A stretch of 5,187 nucleotides of DNA from Chloroflexota bacterium (GTDB taxonomy: Bacteria; Chloroflexota; Dehalococcoidia; SZUA-161). The translations under genes and the position numbers were made by a program. Within the stretch, counting starts at the first letter, position 1. Each line of letters begins with the position of its first letter. Below, piece after piece: positions 1-4,900 of the stretch. The DNA is taken from assembly GCA_030668425.1 (NCBI GenBank), contig DAOUTY010000139.1, positions 1-5,187 of the forward strand. Direction: 5' to 3'. A model generated the notes under the pieces. The model was not told where the DNA came from and did no database searches. It saw nothing but the letters and a program-made list of their open reading frames with translations.

Positions 1-81
1 AGTGCCCTTAGAAAAGAGGTCTGGTATATTGACCGCACCCACGGCTTCCATTTGAGTATGACACCTCAGAAATCCCCCTAA
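1..81. other. Unassigned edge fragment, possible partial gene on either strand
   Basis: Two readings are possible and neither can be confirmed. On the plus strand, frame 1 is open from the window edge to a TAA at 79-81, giving a 26-residue tail that contains EVWYIDRTHGFHLSM. Its stop falls inside the palindromic element that begins at 71. On the minus strand, an ATG at 49-51 opens a frame (MEAVGAVNIPDLFSKGT) that runs off the left edge. It has a Shine-Dalgarno-like GAGGTG at 62-67 with a 10-nt spacer, and would be a third gene in the direction of the speD-speE operon. I recognise neither peptide. The sequence to the left of the window would settle which is real. Confidence 0.3.
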
Positions 82-141
82 GTCCCCCTTTAGGAAAGGG
101 GGACTTCTATTCCCCCCTTTGTAAAGGGGGTAGGGGGGATT
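71..141. repeat. Two-hairpin palindromic intergenic element with terminal inverted arms
   Basis: The outer arms AATCCCCCTA (71-80) and TAGGGGGGATT (131-141) are inverted repeats with one extra G. They enclose two hairpins: a perfect 12-bp stem, AAGTCCCCCTTT (80-91) with AAAGGGGGACTT (95-106) and a 3-nt loop, and an 8-bp stem, CCCCCTTT (113-120) with AAAGGGGG (123-130) and a 2-nt loop. Folded, this is a multi-branched cruciform or RNA junction. The C/G-tract layout resembles dispersed non-coding palindromic repeats seen in many environmental bacterial genomes (from memory). It lies 41 bp past the speE stop and could slow or end transcription, but neither direction has a clear T-tract, so an intrinsic terminator is not claimed. 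Confidence 0.75.
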
Positions 142-181
142 ATATTTATAGGTCATGGCAAGCCCTCCGAGAGGGGCCCAA

Positions 182-1096
182 CTAATAGGTGAACAGGGGC
201 TTGTCTCTGGTGATGATCCGCTTCTCCCTGGCCATTCCCTCCCTTAGGTACTTGGGGATGGAGAACATTCCCCGGTGGGTAAGCCCATCGTAGAAGCGGA
301 GGGTTTTGTTGATCCTGCTCGAAATCCTGCGATCAACCTCCTCCGGGGAAAGCTCGAGAGGGTCTAGATTCTGCGAGGCCACGGTGAAACCCCACGTGCC
401 ACCGAAGGAAGGTATCTCTGACTGGTAGGGGGCGACCACAGAAAACGCCGTGCGCAGAGTGTTAGCCACCGCGATAAAGCCAAGCGAGATAATCATGCTT
501 GTCGAGCCGGATTGAAGGGCGACCACCCCATCCTGTGTCAGCTTATCTTTGAGTCCCTGATAGAACTCCCGGGTGTACAGCAGGTAGGCCGGCCCCTCCT
601 CAAGCGGCTCGGTTAGATCAATGATGACCACGTCGAATTTCTCCTGCGTCTCATCGAGGTATTTCAGAGCGTCCACATGAAGAAGCTCAAGCCGGCTGTC
701 TTCGAAAGAGCCCTGACTAAGAGAAGGGAGGAATTCCTTGCTGATGTCCACTACCTGTTTATCGATATCGACCATCACCACCCGCTTCACCGTGCCGTGC
801 GCCAACACCTCCCTCAACGTGGCACCCTCGCCTCCACCAACGATGAAAACTGTCTCCGGTTTAGGATGAGTGATCATCGGGGGATGAACCAGGGACTCGT
901 GGTAGATGAATTCGTCAACTTCGCTGCACTGGATTTTGCCGTCCAGAATCAAGCATTTGCCGAAGCCGGGGGTGTCGATGACCTGGACAGACTGGAACTC
1001 TGTTTTACCGTTGTAAAGTATGTCGCTGATGCTGAACTGCTGGATCAGGTGGGGGGTAACGAACTCCCAAAACCAGTTTGCCGACATTTCTTTCAT
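182..1096 (-). CDS. speE: Polyamine aminopropyltransferase (spermidine synthase family), Thermus-like
   Basis: This cytosolic enzyme transfers the aminopropyl group of decarboxylated AdoMet to an amine, making spermidine, N1-aminopropylagmatine or a related polyamine. The 304 residues have the family layout: an N-terminal beta domain (about 1-70) with DEFIYHE (61-67), then a Rossmann methyltransferase-like domain with GGGEGATLREV (87-97), the acidic VDID (109-112), DA (142-143) and the gate motif IIDLTEP (158-164) with catalytic Asp160, followed by GPAYLLYT (168-175). The DLTxP...LYT form resembles, from memory, the T. thermophilus enzyme that uses agmatine and plant thermospermine synthases, rather than the DSTDP form of putrescine-specific enzymes. 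The acceptor may therefore not be putrescine. The ATG at 1096 is chosen because AAAAGGGGG (1106-1114, inside the end of speD) lies 9 nt before it; the in-frame ATG at 1087 is the alternative. Only 3 nt separate it from speD, so the two are almost certainly co-transcribed. Confidence 0.93.
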   Translation of the reverse strand: MKEMSANWFWEFVTPHLIQQFSISDILYNGKTEFQSVQVIDTPGFGKCLILDGKIQCSEVDEFIYHESLVHPPMITHPKPETVFIVGGGEGATLREVLAHGTVKRVVMVDIDKQVVDISKEFLPSLSQGSFEDSRLELLHVDALKYLDETQEKFDVVIIDLTEPLEEGPAYLLYTREFYQGLKDKLTQDGVVALQSGSTSMIISLGFIAVANTLRTAFSVVAPYQSEIPSFGGTWGFTVASQNLDPLELSPEEVDRRISSRINKTLRFYDGLTHRGMFSIPKYLREGMAREKRIITRDKPLFTY

Positions 1097-1099
1097 AGG

Positions 1100-1444
1100 C
1101 TAGAACCCCCTTTTCAGCTCCACGATAGCAGGATTCTTGCTCTCCAGCTTCTCCACAATCGTTCTGGCCACGTCTTCAGCATTGAACGAGTCCCCATGGG
1201 TGAATATGTCAACCGCCGCATACCCATATTCCGGCCAGGTATGGATGCAGAGATGAGCCCCGGTGATCAGCACCACACCGCTCAGCCCCTGGGGCAAAAA
1301 CCCGTGAAAGGAACTCCCGATCACAGCAGTGCCTGCTTCCTTGGCCACTTCAAAGAGGACTTCCTTGATGAAGTCCATATCATCGAGGCGATTACTGCTA
1401 CAATCCTTCAAATCCAGAAGGTAGTGCTTCCCCAGTGTGCCCAA
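1100..1444 (-). CDS. speD: S-adenosylmethionine decarboxylase homologue lacking the pyruvoyl-forming serine
   Basis: This is a member of the prokaryotic AdoMet decarboxylase family, which normally cleaves itself at Glu-Ser to form a pyruvoyl cofactor and then supplies decarboxylated AdoMet to SpeE. Family blocks are clear: LGKHYLLDL (4-12), SSFHGFLPQGLSGVV (44-58), HLCIHTWPEYGYAAVDIFT (64-82). Numbered from the TTG at 1442-1444, residues match T. maritima SpeD from memory: Ser55 and His68 are kept, but the cleavage pair Glu62-Ser63 is Gly62-Ala63 (codons at 1259-1261 and 1256-1258), and Cys83 is His83 (1196-1198). Self-processing by the known route should be impossible. The length (114 aa) is near normal and the frame is intact, so it is not simply broken. 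Start choice: GGAG (1452-1455) lies 7 nt before this TTG, and the start aligns with the family N terminus. A TTG at 1462 would add six residues but leaves only about 5 nt of leader. Family assignment is firm; activity is doubtful. Confidence 0.88.
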   Translation of the reverse strand: MGTLGKHYLLDLKDCSSNRLDDMDFIKEVLFEVAKEAGTAVIGSSFHGFLPQGLSGVVLITGAHLCIHTWPEYGYAAVDIFTHGDSFNAEDVARTIVEKLESKNPAIVELKRGF

Positions 1445-1474
1445 GATCACACTCCCAGCCAAAAGTCGCTCTCA

Positions 1475-1503
1475 ATTATATAGGATGTGGCTGCTTTTCT
1501 CAA
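1475..1503 (-). promoter_or_regulatory. Sigma70-type promoter of speD-speE
   Basis: On the minus strand, a -35 box TTGAGA (1498-1503, 5 of 6 matches to consensus) and a -10 box TATAAT (1475-1480, 6 of 6) are separated by 17 bp. Transcription should begin near 1468 and read into speD and speE. This start is about 24 nt before the preferred TTG (1444) but only about 5 nt before the longer candidate TTG (1462), which supports the shorter protein. Identified by eye, not tested. Confidence 0.7.
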
Positions 1504-1514
1504 ACGATAACGAT

Positions 1515-1543
1515 GAGATTGCTTCGCTGCGCTCGCAATGACA
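1515..1543. repeat. Short dispersed-type palindromic repeat (ATTGC...GCAAT)
   Basis: This unit has ATTGC (1518-1522) and GCAAT (1535-1539) flanking a TTCGCTGCGCTC core. The wording GATTGCTTCGCTGCGCTCGC resembles a non-coding repeat found between genes in many environmental genomes (from memory). It is the first of three different repeat units in the 1504-1676 gap, which holds no gene I can support. Copy number in the genome cannot be seen here. Confidence 0.5.
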
Positions 1544-1546
1544 TTT

Positions 1547-1595
1547 CCGTTCGCCCTGAGCCCTTCGATAAACTCAGGACAGGCCAGTCGAAGGG
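1547..1595. repeat. Interleaved palindromic repeat, CCGTTCGCCCTGAG family
   Basis: The first 14 bases, CCGTTCGCCCTGAG (1547-1560), recur exactly at 4901-4914, so a shared repeat family is seen directly. Two inverted pairs interleave: CCTGAG (1555-1560) with CTCAGG (1573-1578), and CCCTTCGA (1561-1568) with TCGAAGGG (1588-1595). Both stems cannot form as one simple nested hairpin; they give either alternative folds or a pseudoknot-like arrangement. It is likely a dispersed non-coding element, longer than the copy at 4901-4926. Confidence 0.65.
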
Positions 1596-1597
1596 AG

Positions 1598-1641
1598 CAG
1601 CGTAGGGTGGGTGCAGCGCAGCGAAACCCACCACCCTGCTG
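1598..1641. repeat. Hairpin repeat GGTGGGT...ACCCACC
   Basis: A perfect 7-bp inverted repeat, GGTGGGT (1606-1612) with ACCCACC (1626-1632), encloses a GC-rich loop containing GCAGCGCAGCGAA. An alternative outer pairing joins CAGC-GT-AGGGTGG (1598-1610) with CCACCCTGCTG (1631-1641), leaving a 2-nt bulge. The form is typical of short intergenic repeats. It abuts the preceding unit, making a mosaic between two divergent promoters. Confidence 0.55.
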
Positions 1642-1676
1642 AGTCTCGCACGTGTGGTCTGTCGCAAAAGATTGTG

Positions 1677-1705
1677 TTGCCCGCCACCGACCAGGATGTT
1701 ATAAT
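1677..1705 (+). promoter_or_regulatory. Sigma70-type promoter of pncA-pncB
   Basis: A -35 box TTGCCC (1677-1682, 4 of 6) and a perfect -10 box TATAAT (1700-1705) are separated by 17 bp, 29 bp before the pncA ATG. Transcription should start near 1712. An 11-bp perfect palindrome, GCTCTCAGAGC (1712-1722), sits at the expected start point and could be an operator, though it matches no NAD-regulator site that I know. Confidence 0.65.
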
Positions 1706-1734
1706 ACCACCGCTCTCAGAGCAGAGATGAGCCT

Positions 1735-2259
1735 ATGGCCAATGCGGTTATCGTCATCGACCTGATCAAAGGCTTCATGGAAGAGGGTTATCCCCTCTAC
1801 TGCGGGAAACAAGCGCGCCTTATTATCCCCAGAATCAGCAAACTGTTGGAGCGCGAACTGGAGAAAGGTTCACGGGTCTTCTTCCTCTGCGACAGCCACG
1901 ACCCCGACGACCTCGAATTCAAGATGTTCCCTCCTCACTGCATCACCGGAACCGAGGAGGCCGAGATCATTCCTGAACTCAGCAGCTATCCTGCCGACGT
2001 AATACCGAAAAACCGCTTTAGCTGCTTCTACAATACCACGCTTGCTGAGAGACTGAAGGAGTTCGGGCCCGAGAAGCTTATCGTCTGCGGCGTCTGCACC
2101 GATATATGCGTTATGCACACCGTTGCCGACGCAAGGGACCGCGACTACGAGGTAGAAGTGCCTACCGACTGTGTGACCAGCTTCAACGCAGAGGGACACC
2201 GGTTCACACTTGAGCATATGGATAAGGTACTGGGGGCCAAGCTGGTAACTGTGGAGTGA
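1735..2259 (+). CDS. pncA: Nicotinamidase (isochorismatase-family cysteine hydrolase)
   Basis: This probable nicotinamidase hydrolyses nicotinamide to nicotinate and ammonia in NAD salvage. The 174 residues form a single isochorismatase-like domain. The catalytic triad is visible: Asp9 in VIVIDLIKGF, Lys92 in VIPKNRFSCF, and the nucleophile Cys125 in GVCTDICV (119-126). Metal-site residues that separate nicotinamidases from other family members are present: Asp53 and His55 in CDSH, His68 in FPPHCITGT, and probably Glu61 where M. tuberculosis PncA has His (Glu is used in some other PncA proteins, from memory). The length is typical. The stop at 2257-2259 is 2 nt before the preferred pncB start, and pncB catalyses the next step, which strongly supports nicotinamide as the substrate. 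The Shine-Dalgarno before the ATG is weak, but no other start fits the conserved N terminus. Confidence 0.9.
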   Translation: MANAVIVIDLIKGFMEEGYPLYCGKQARLIIPRISKLLERELEKGSRVFFLCDSHDPDDLEFKMFPPHCITGTEEAEIIPELSSYPADVIPKNRFSCFYNTTLAERLKEFGPEKLIVCGVCTDICVMHTVADARDRDYEVEVPTDCVTSFNAEGHRFTLEHMDKVLGAKLVTVE

Positions 2260-2261
2260 AC

Positions 2262-3257
2262 ATGCATCAGCCAGAATTCGAAGGCCATCCCTCTATCCTA
2301 TCCGGTGAGACAGCCGATATCTACTTCCTGCGTACAAGAGACATTCTGCAAGAGGAAGGCCTCAACCCGGTGGTAACGATGGAGGTTTTCCCCAGCCGTG
2401 CCGGGTTACTCTGCGGCATGAGAGAAGTCAAGGCCCTGCTCGATAAAGCCCTGCCTGAAGGCAGCGAGGTATGGGCATTATCTGAGGGGGATGATATGCA
2501 GAGGAAAGAGGTTGCCCTGAGGATAACTGCCCCGTACCAGTCCTTTGGAATCTACGAGACCGCCATCGTAGGACTACTGGCTCATGGCAGCGGCTGGGCG
2601 ACGGCCGCCGGAGAATGCGTTGAGGCAGCCCGGGGTATCCCCATTATGAGCTTCGGGGCTCGCCATGTTCATCCGTTGATATCCGGCATCATGGATTATG
2701 CAGCAATCGTGGGTGGCTGCCAGTCCTGTTCCTCAGTAGACGGTGCCAGGCTGACAGGAACCACCCCCGCGGGCACCATGCCCCATGCCCTGATCCTGAT
2801 CATGGGCGACACCGCCAGGGCCACTTTAGCCTTCGACAGGCACATGCCCCCGGATGTGCCCCGCATCTCCCTGGTTGACACCTTCAAGGATGAGGCTGAG
2901 GAAAGCTTGCTCGTGGCACAGGCGATGGAGGGCAGGTTATCCGGGGTGAGGCTGGACACCCCCTCGGAGCGCGGCCGGGTTACGTCCGACCTGCCCAAAG
3001 AGGTAAGAGCAAGGCTGGACCTGGCAGGGTTCAAAGAGGTGAAAATCTTCGTCAGCGGCGGGCTTGACCCGGAGCGCATCAGGTACTTCATAGAGAATGG
3101 AGCACCCGTTGACGGCTTCGGGGTGGGGAGCTATATCAGCGGGGCCAGGCCGATCGATTTCACCGCCGATCTCCACGAGGTGGAGGGTAAACCTGTAGCC
3201 AAGAGGGGCAGGATCCCCGGTATTACCCCCAATCCCAGGCTTAAACGCATAATATGA
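2262..3257 (+). CDS. pncB: Nicotinate phosphoribosyltransferase, short archaeal-type
   Basis: This enzyme joins nicotinate to PRPP, giving nicotinate mononucleotide (Preiss-Handler NAD salvage), in the cytosol. Conserved blocks of the type II phosphoribosyltransferase barrel are visible in its 331 residues: EVFPSRAGLLCG (41-52), APYQSFGIYET (90-100), SFGARHVHP (130-138), GCQSCSSVDGARLTGTTPAG (152-171), DTFKDEAEESL (206-216), RLDTPSERG (230-238), FVSGGLDPERI (263-273) and DGFGVGSYISGA (284-295). It lacks the longer C-terminal extension of classical enzymes and resembles the T. acidophilum type, though it is somewhat shorter (from memory). Start choice: GGAG (2253-2256), overlapping the end of pncA, lies 5 nt before ATG 2262. 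A GTG at 2256, overlapping the pncA stop, would add two residues but is worse placed. Translation is probably coupled to pncA. Confidence 0.9.
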   Translation: MHQPEFEGHPSILSGETADIYFLRTRDILQEEGLNPVVTMEVFPSRAGLLCGMREVKALLDKALPEGSEVWALSEGDDMQRKEVALRITAPYQSFGIYETAIVGLLAHGSGWATAAGECVEAARGIPIMSFGARHVHPLISGIMDYAAIVGGCQSCSSVDGARLTGTTPAGTMPHALILIMGDTARATLAFDRHMPPDVPRISLVDTFKDEAEESLLVAQAMEGRLSGVRLDTPSERGRVTSDLPKEVRARLDLAGFKEVKIFVSGGLDPERIRYFIENGAPVDGFGVGSYISGARPIDFTADLHEVEGKPVAKRGRIPGITPNPRLKRII

Positions 3258-3275
3258 GCTCTTCCAATAAGCACT

Positions 3276-3303
3276 TTGCAACGGTGCTGTGTCGGGGTAT
3301 AAT
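3276..3303 (+). promoter_or_regulatory. Putative promoter of the RAM-domain gene
   Basis: A perfect -10 box TATAAT (3298-3303) has a weak -35, TTGCAA (3276-3281, 4 of 6), at 16 bp. Reading TTTGCA at 3275-3280 with a 17-bp spacer scores the same. Transcription from near 3310 would give a leader of about 100 nt. The -35 region overlaps a weak AGCAC/GTGCT dyad (3270-3274 and 3284-3288). Confidence 0.5.
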
Positions 3304-3319
3304 GGGTAATGGCTTGTCC

Positions 3320-3374
3320 TTAAAGTGAAACCGCAGGAAGAAAACGATAATCATATCCCTTGAAGTTCACTTAA
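3320..3374 (+). promoter_or_regulatory. Long-range dyad in the leader of the RAM-domain gene
   Basis: AAGTGAA (3323-3329) pairs perfectly with TTCACTT (3366-3372), and TT/AA pairs extend the stem past a bulged A at 3322. The loop is 36 nt and A-rich, with a small GATA/TATC hairpin possible inside. The stem ends 24 nt before the Shine-Dalgarno. It could be an RNA leader element or a DNA operator pair; it matches no riboswitch class that I know. Confidence 0.3.
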
Positions 3375-3398
3375 ACGTCGGATATCTGAGGATGAAAA

Positions 3399-3406
3399 GG
3401 AGGTGA
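3399..3406 (+). promoter_or_regulatory. Eight-base Shine-Dalgarno that fixes the start at GTG 3412
   Basis: GGAGGTGA pairs over all eight bases with the 3' end of 16S rRNA and lies 5 nt before GTG 3412. An upstream in-frame GTG at 3403 overlaps this site and so cannot be the start served by it. A complete match like this suggests strong translation. Confidence 0.8.
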
Positions 3407-3411
3407 GCCTC

Positions 3412-3657
3412 GTGAGTGCGCGAGCGTACGTATTGATCGAGACCTCGGTGGGCAAAACGAAGGACGTGGTCCTCGGTATACGCAAGCTGAACTTAGCAGG
3501 GGTCACGGAAGTGAATGTCGTTACCGGCCCTTATGACGTGATCGCCGTGGTTGAGGGAACAGACCTGACCGCAATCAGCAACCTTGTCACCAGCAAAATC
3601 CCCACCGTGGGCGGCATAGAGAAGACTATAACCTGCATGGCGGTGGATTTCGCATAG
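3412..3657 (+). CDS. Stand-alone Lrp/AsnC-type ligand-binding (RAM) domain protein
   Basis: This 81-residue protein consists only of the RAM (regulation of amino acid metabolism) domain that forms the C-terminal half of Lrp/AsnC regulators. It has no room for a helix-turn-helix. The beta-alpha-beta-beta-alpha-beta order can be read: strand ARAYVLIET (3-11), helix GKTKDVVLGIRKL (14-26), strands around VTEVNVVTG (31-39) and YDVIAVVEG (41-49), helix DLTAISNLVTSKI (51-63), and a last strand KTITCMAVDF (71-80). The turn TGPYDVIA (38-45) is the family's characteristic motif. RAM domains form dimers and octamers and bind amino acids at subunit interfaces, so a sensor or a partner of a separate regulator is plausible, but its ligand and target cannot be told. 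It has its own promoter and leader and lies 64 nt before the acyl-CoA dehydrogenase gene, possibly in one transcript. Confidence 0.85.
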   Translation: MSARAYVLIETSVGKTKDVVLGIRKLNLAGVTEVNVVTGPYDVIAVVEGTDLTAISNLVTSKIPTVGGIEKTITCMAVDFA

Positions 3658-3721
3658 AGTTCAAAGCAGGTCGATTAAAAGTATTTCAGTAGTCTGTTAG
3701 CAAATTAGGGGGTTAAGAACC

Positions 3722-4855
3722 ATGGATTTTGCGCTAAATGAAGAGCAGGAAATGCTGAGGAAGATGGCCCGCGATTTTCTCGAGAATGAGTGCCCCAAGT
3801 CTCTGGTGAGGGAGATGGAGGAGGACGAGAAGGGCTACTCACCTGAGCTGTGGAAAAAAATGGCGGAACTGGGATGGATGGGGCTGGGCTTCCCCACCGA
3901 ATATGGCGGGGAAGGGATGGCTTTCCTCGATCTGGCGGTTCTCATAGAGGAGCTAGGGCGAGCGCTCGTACCGGGGCCATATCTATCCACCGTTGTATAC
4001 TGCGGATTGGCCATCCAGGCAGCAGGCACCGACGAGCAGAAACGCGATATCCTGCCCAAGATAGCCAAGGGCGATCTGACGCTCACCCTGGCCTGGACAG
4101 AGCCCAGCGCTTCATGGGACCCCAACGGCGTTGAAACCAAGGCGGTCGCCGACGGCGATGATTTCGTCATCAGCGGCACCAAGCTCTTTATCTCCGATGC
4201 CCATATCGCCGATTACCTGCTATGTGTCACCAGAACCAGGGAGAGCGCGGACAAGGGAGACGGAATCACGCTCTTGCTGGTAGACGCCAAGAGCCCCGGG
4301 ATTAGCTGCACCCCGTTGCAAACAATCGCGTCCGACAGGCAGTTCGAGGTCGTTTTCGATAAAGTGCGTGTCCCCAAGAAGAACATGCTGGGTGAGCTTG
4401 ACCGTGGCTGGGCGGTAATTCAGGAGATGTTGCCCAAAGCCATCCTCGCCCAGTGCGCCCTCATGGTGGGCGGCGCCCAGCAAGTCCTGGAGATGACCGT
4501 CAACTACGCCAAGGAAAGGGTGCAGTTCGGCAAGCCCATCGGAAGCTTCCAGGCGATTCAGCACAAGTGCGCCGATATGGCAACCGATGTAGACGGATGC
4601 CGCTTCATCACCTATCAGGCGGCATGGAAGCTGAGCGAGGGGCTGCCCAGTGCTTTGGATGTCTCTATGACCAAGGCTTGGGTGAGCGAGGCCTACCGAC
4701 GGACCTGCGTGGAAGGTCACCAGATTCACGGCGGCATCGGTTTTATCAAGGATCACGACATGCAGCTTTACTACCGCCGCGCCAAGGCATCGGAGCTCAT
4801 GTTCGGAGATGCCGACTATCACCGCGAGCTGGTAGCAGAGCAAATAGGTCTTTGA
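3722..4855 (+). CDS. Acyl-CoA dehydrogenase family flavoprotein, catalytic Glu not found
   Basis: This is an FAD-dependent member of the acyl-CoA dehydrogenase family, whose usual reaction is alpha,beta-desaturation of an acyl-CoA with electrons passed to ETF. Its 377 residues show the usual order: an N-terminal helical domain (about 1-115) with LGFPTEYGGEGM (55-66), a middle beta domain with WTEP (125-128) and ISGTKLFISDA (150-160), and a C-terminal helical domain with ERVQFGKPIGSFQAIQH (265-281) and QIHGGIGF (334-341). The catalytic Glu of the medium-chain type (IYEGT motif) aligns with Phe361 in LMFGDADYHR, and the isovaleryl/long-chain position aligns by eye with Ala240. FGDAxxHR tails occur in environmental FadE-like proteins and in one subunit of heteromeric steroid dehydrogenases (from memory). 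The substrate is unknown, and no partner subunit, thiolase or CoA ligase is in the window. AGGGGG (3707-3712) lies 9 nt before the ATG. Confidence 0.92.
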   Translation: MDFALNEEQEMLRKMARDFLENECPKSLVREMEEDEKGYSPELWKKMAELGWMGLGFPTEYGGEGMAFLDLAVLIEELGRALVPGPYLSTVVYCGLAIQAAGTDEQKRDILPKIAKGDLTLTLAWTEPSASWDPNGVETKAVADGDDFVISGTKLFISDAHIADYLLCVTRTRESADKGDGITLLLVDAKSPGISCTPLQTIASDRQFEVVFDKVRVPKKNMLGELDRGWAVIQEMLPKAILAQCALMVGGAQQVLEMTVNYAKERVQFGKPIGSFQAIQHKCADMATDVDGCRFITYQAAWKLSEGLPSALDVSMTKAWVSEAYRRTCVEGHQIHGGIGFIKDHDMQLYYRRAKASELMFGDADYHRELVAEQIGL

Positions 4856-4862
4856 TTTTAGC

Positions 4863-4890
4863 GAGGGCGACCACGTTGGGTCGCCCCTAC
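4863..4890. repeat. 28-bp palindromic repeat, copy 1
   Basis: This is identical over 28 bp to 4928-4955. It contains the perfect stem GGGCGACC (4865-4872) and GGTCGCCC (4879-4886) around the 6-nt loop ACGTTG. It begins 8 bp after the acyl-CoA dehydrogenase stop. It could act as a hairpin in the transcript, but no T-tract follows, so it is not called a terminator. Confidence 0.8.
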
Positions 4891-4900
4891 AGGATATAAA

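Noticed and set aside
80..106. Intrinsic terminator for speE or a left-hand gene
   Set aside because: The stem is strong, but neither strand has a T-tract after it, and it is part of a larger symmetric element, so a terminator call is not supported.
162..177. Small hairpin CCCTC/GAGGG just after the speE stop
   Set aside because: Only five pairs with a 3-nt loop and no T-run; too weak to call a terminator.
1100..1444. Calling the SpeD homologue a pseudogene
   Set aside because: The frame is intact, the length is near normal, the fold motifs are conserved, and promoter and ribosome site are good. Only the catalytic residues differ, so it is kept as a CDS.
677..1483. 268-codon open frame on the plus strand opposite speD and speE
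   Set aside because: Its codons lie antisense to two well-conserved genes, the translation has no recognisable motif, and it is explained by the codon structure of the opposite strand.
3270..3288. AGCAC...GTGCT hairpin after pncB as a terminator
   Set aside because: Five base pairs, no T-tract, and it overlaps the likely -35 region of the next promoter.
3309..3323. Tiny open frame ATG GCT TGT CCT TAA as a leader peptide
   Set aside because: Four codons at the expected transcript start with no Shine-Dalgarno; chance is the simplest explanation.
4895..4900. TATAAA as a -10 box for the HIT gene
   Set aside because: No acceptable -35 at 15-19 bp spacing, and it lies between repeat units.
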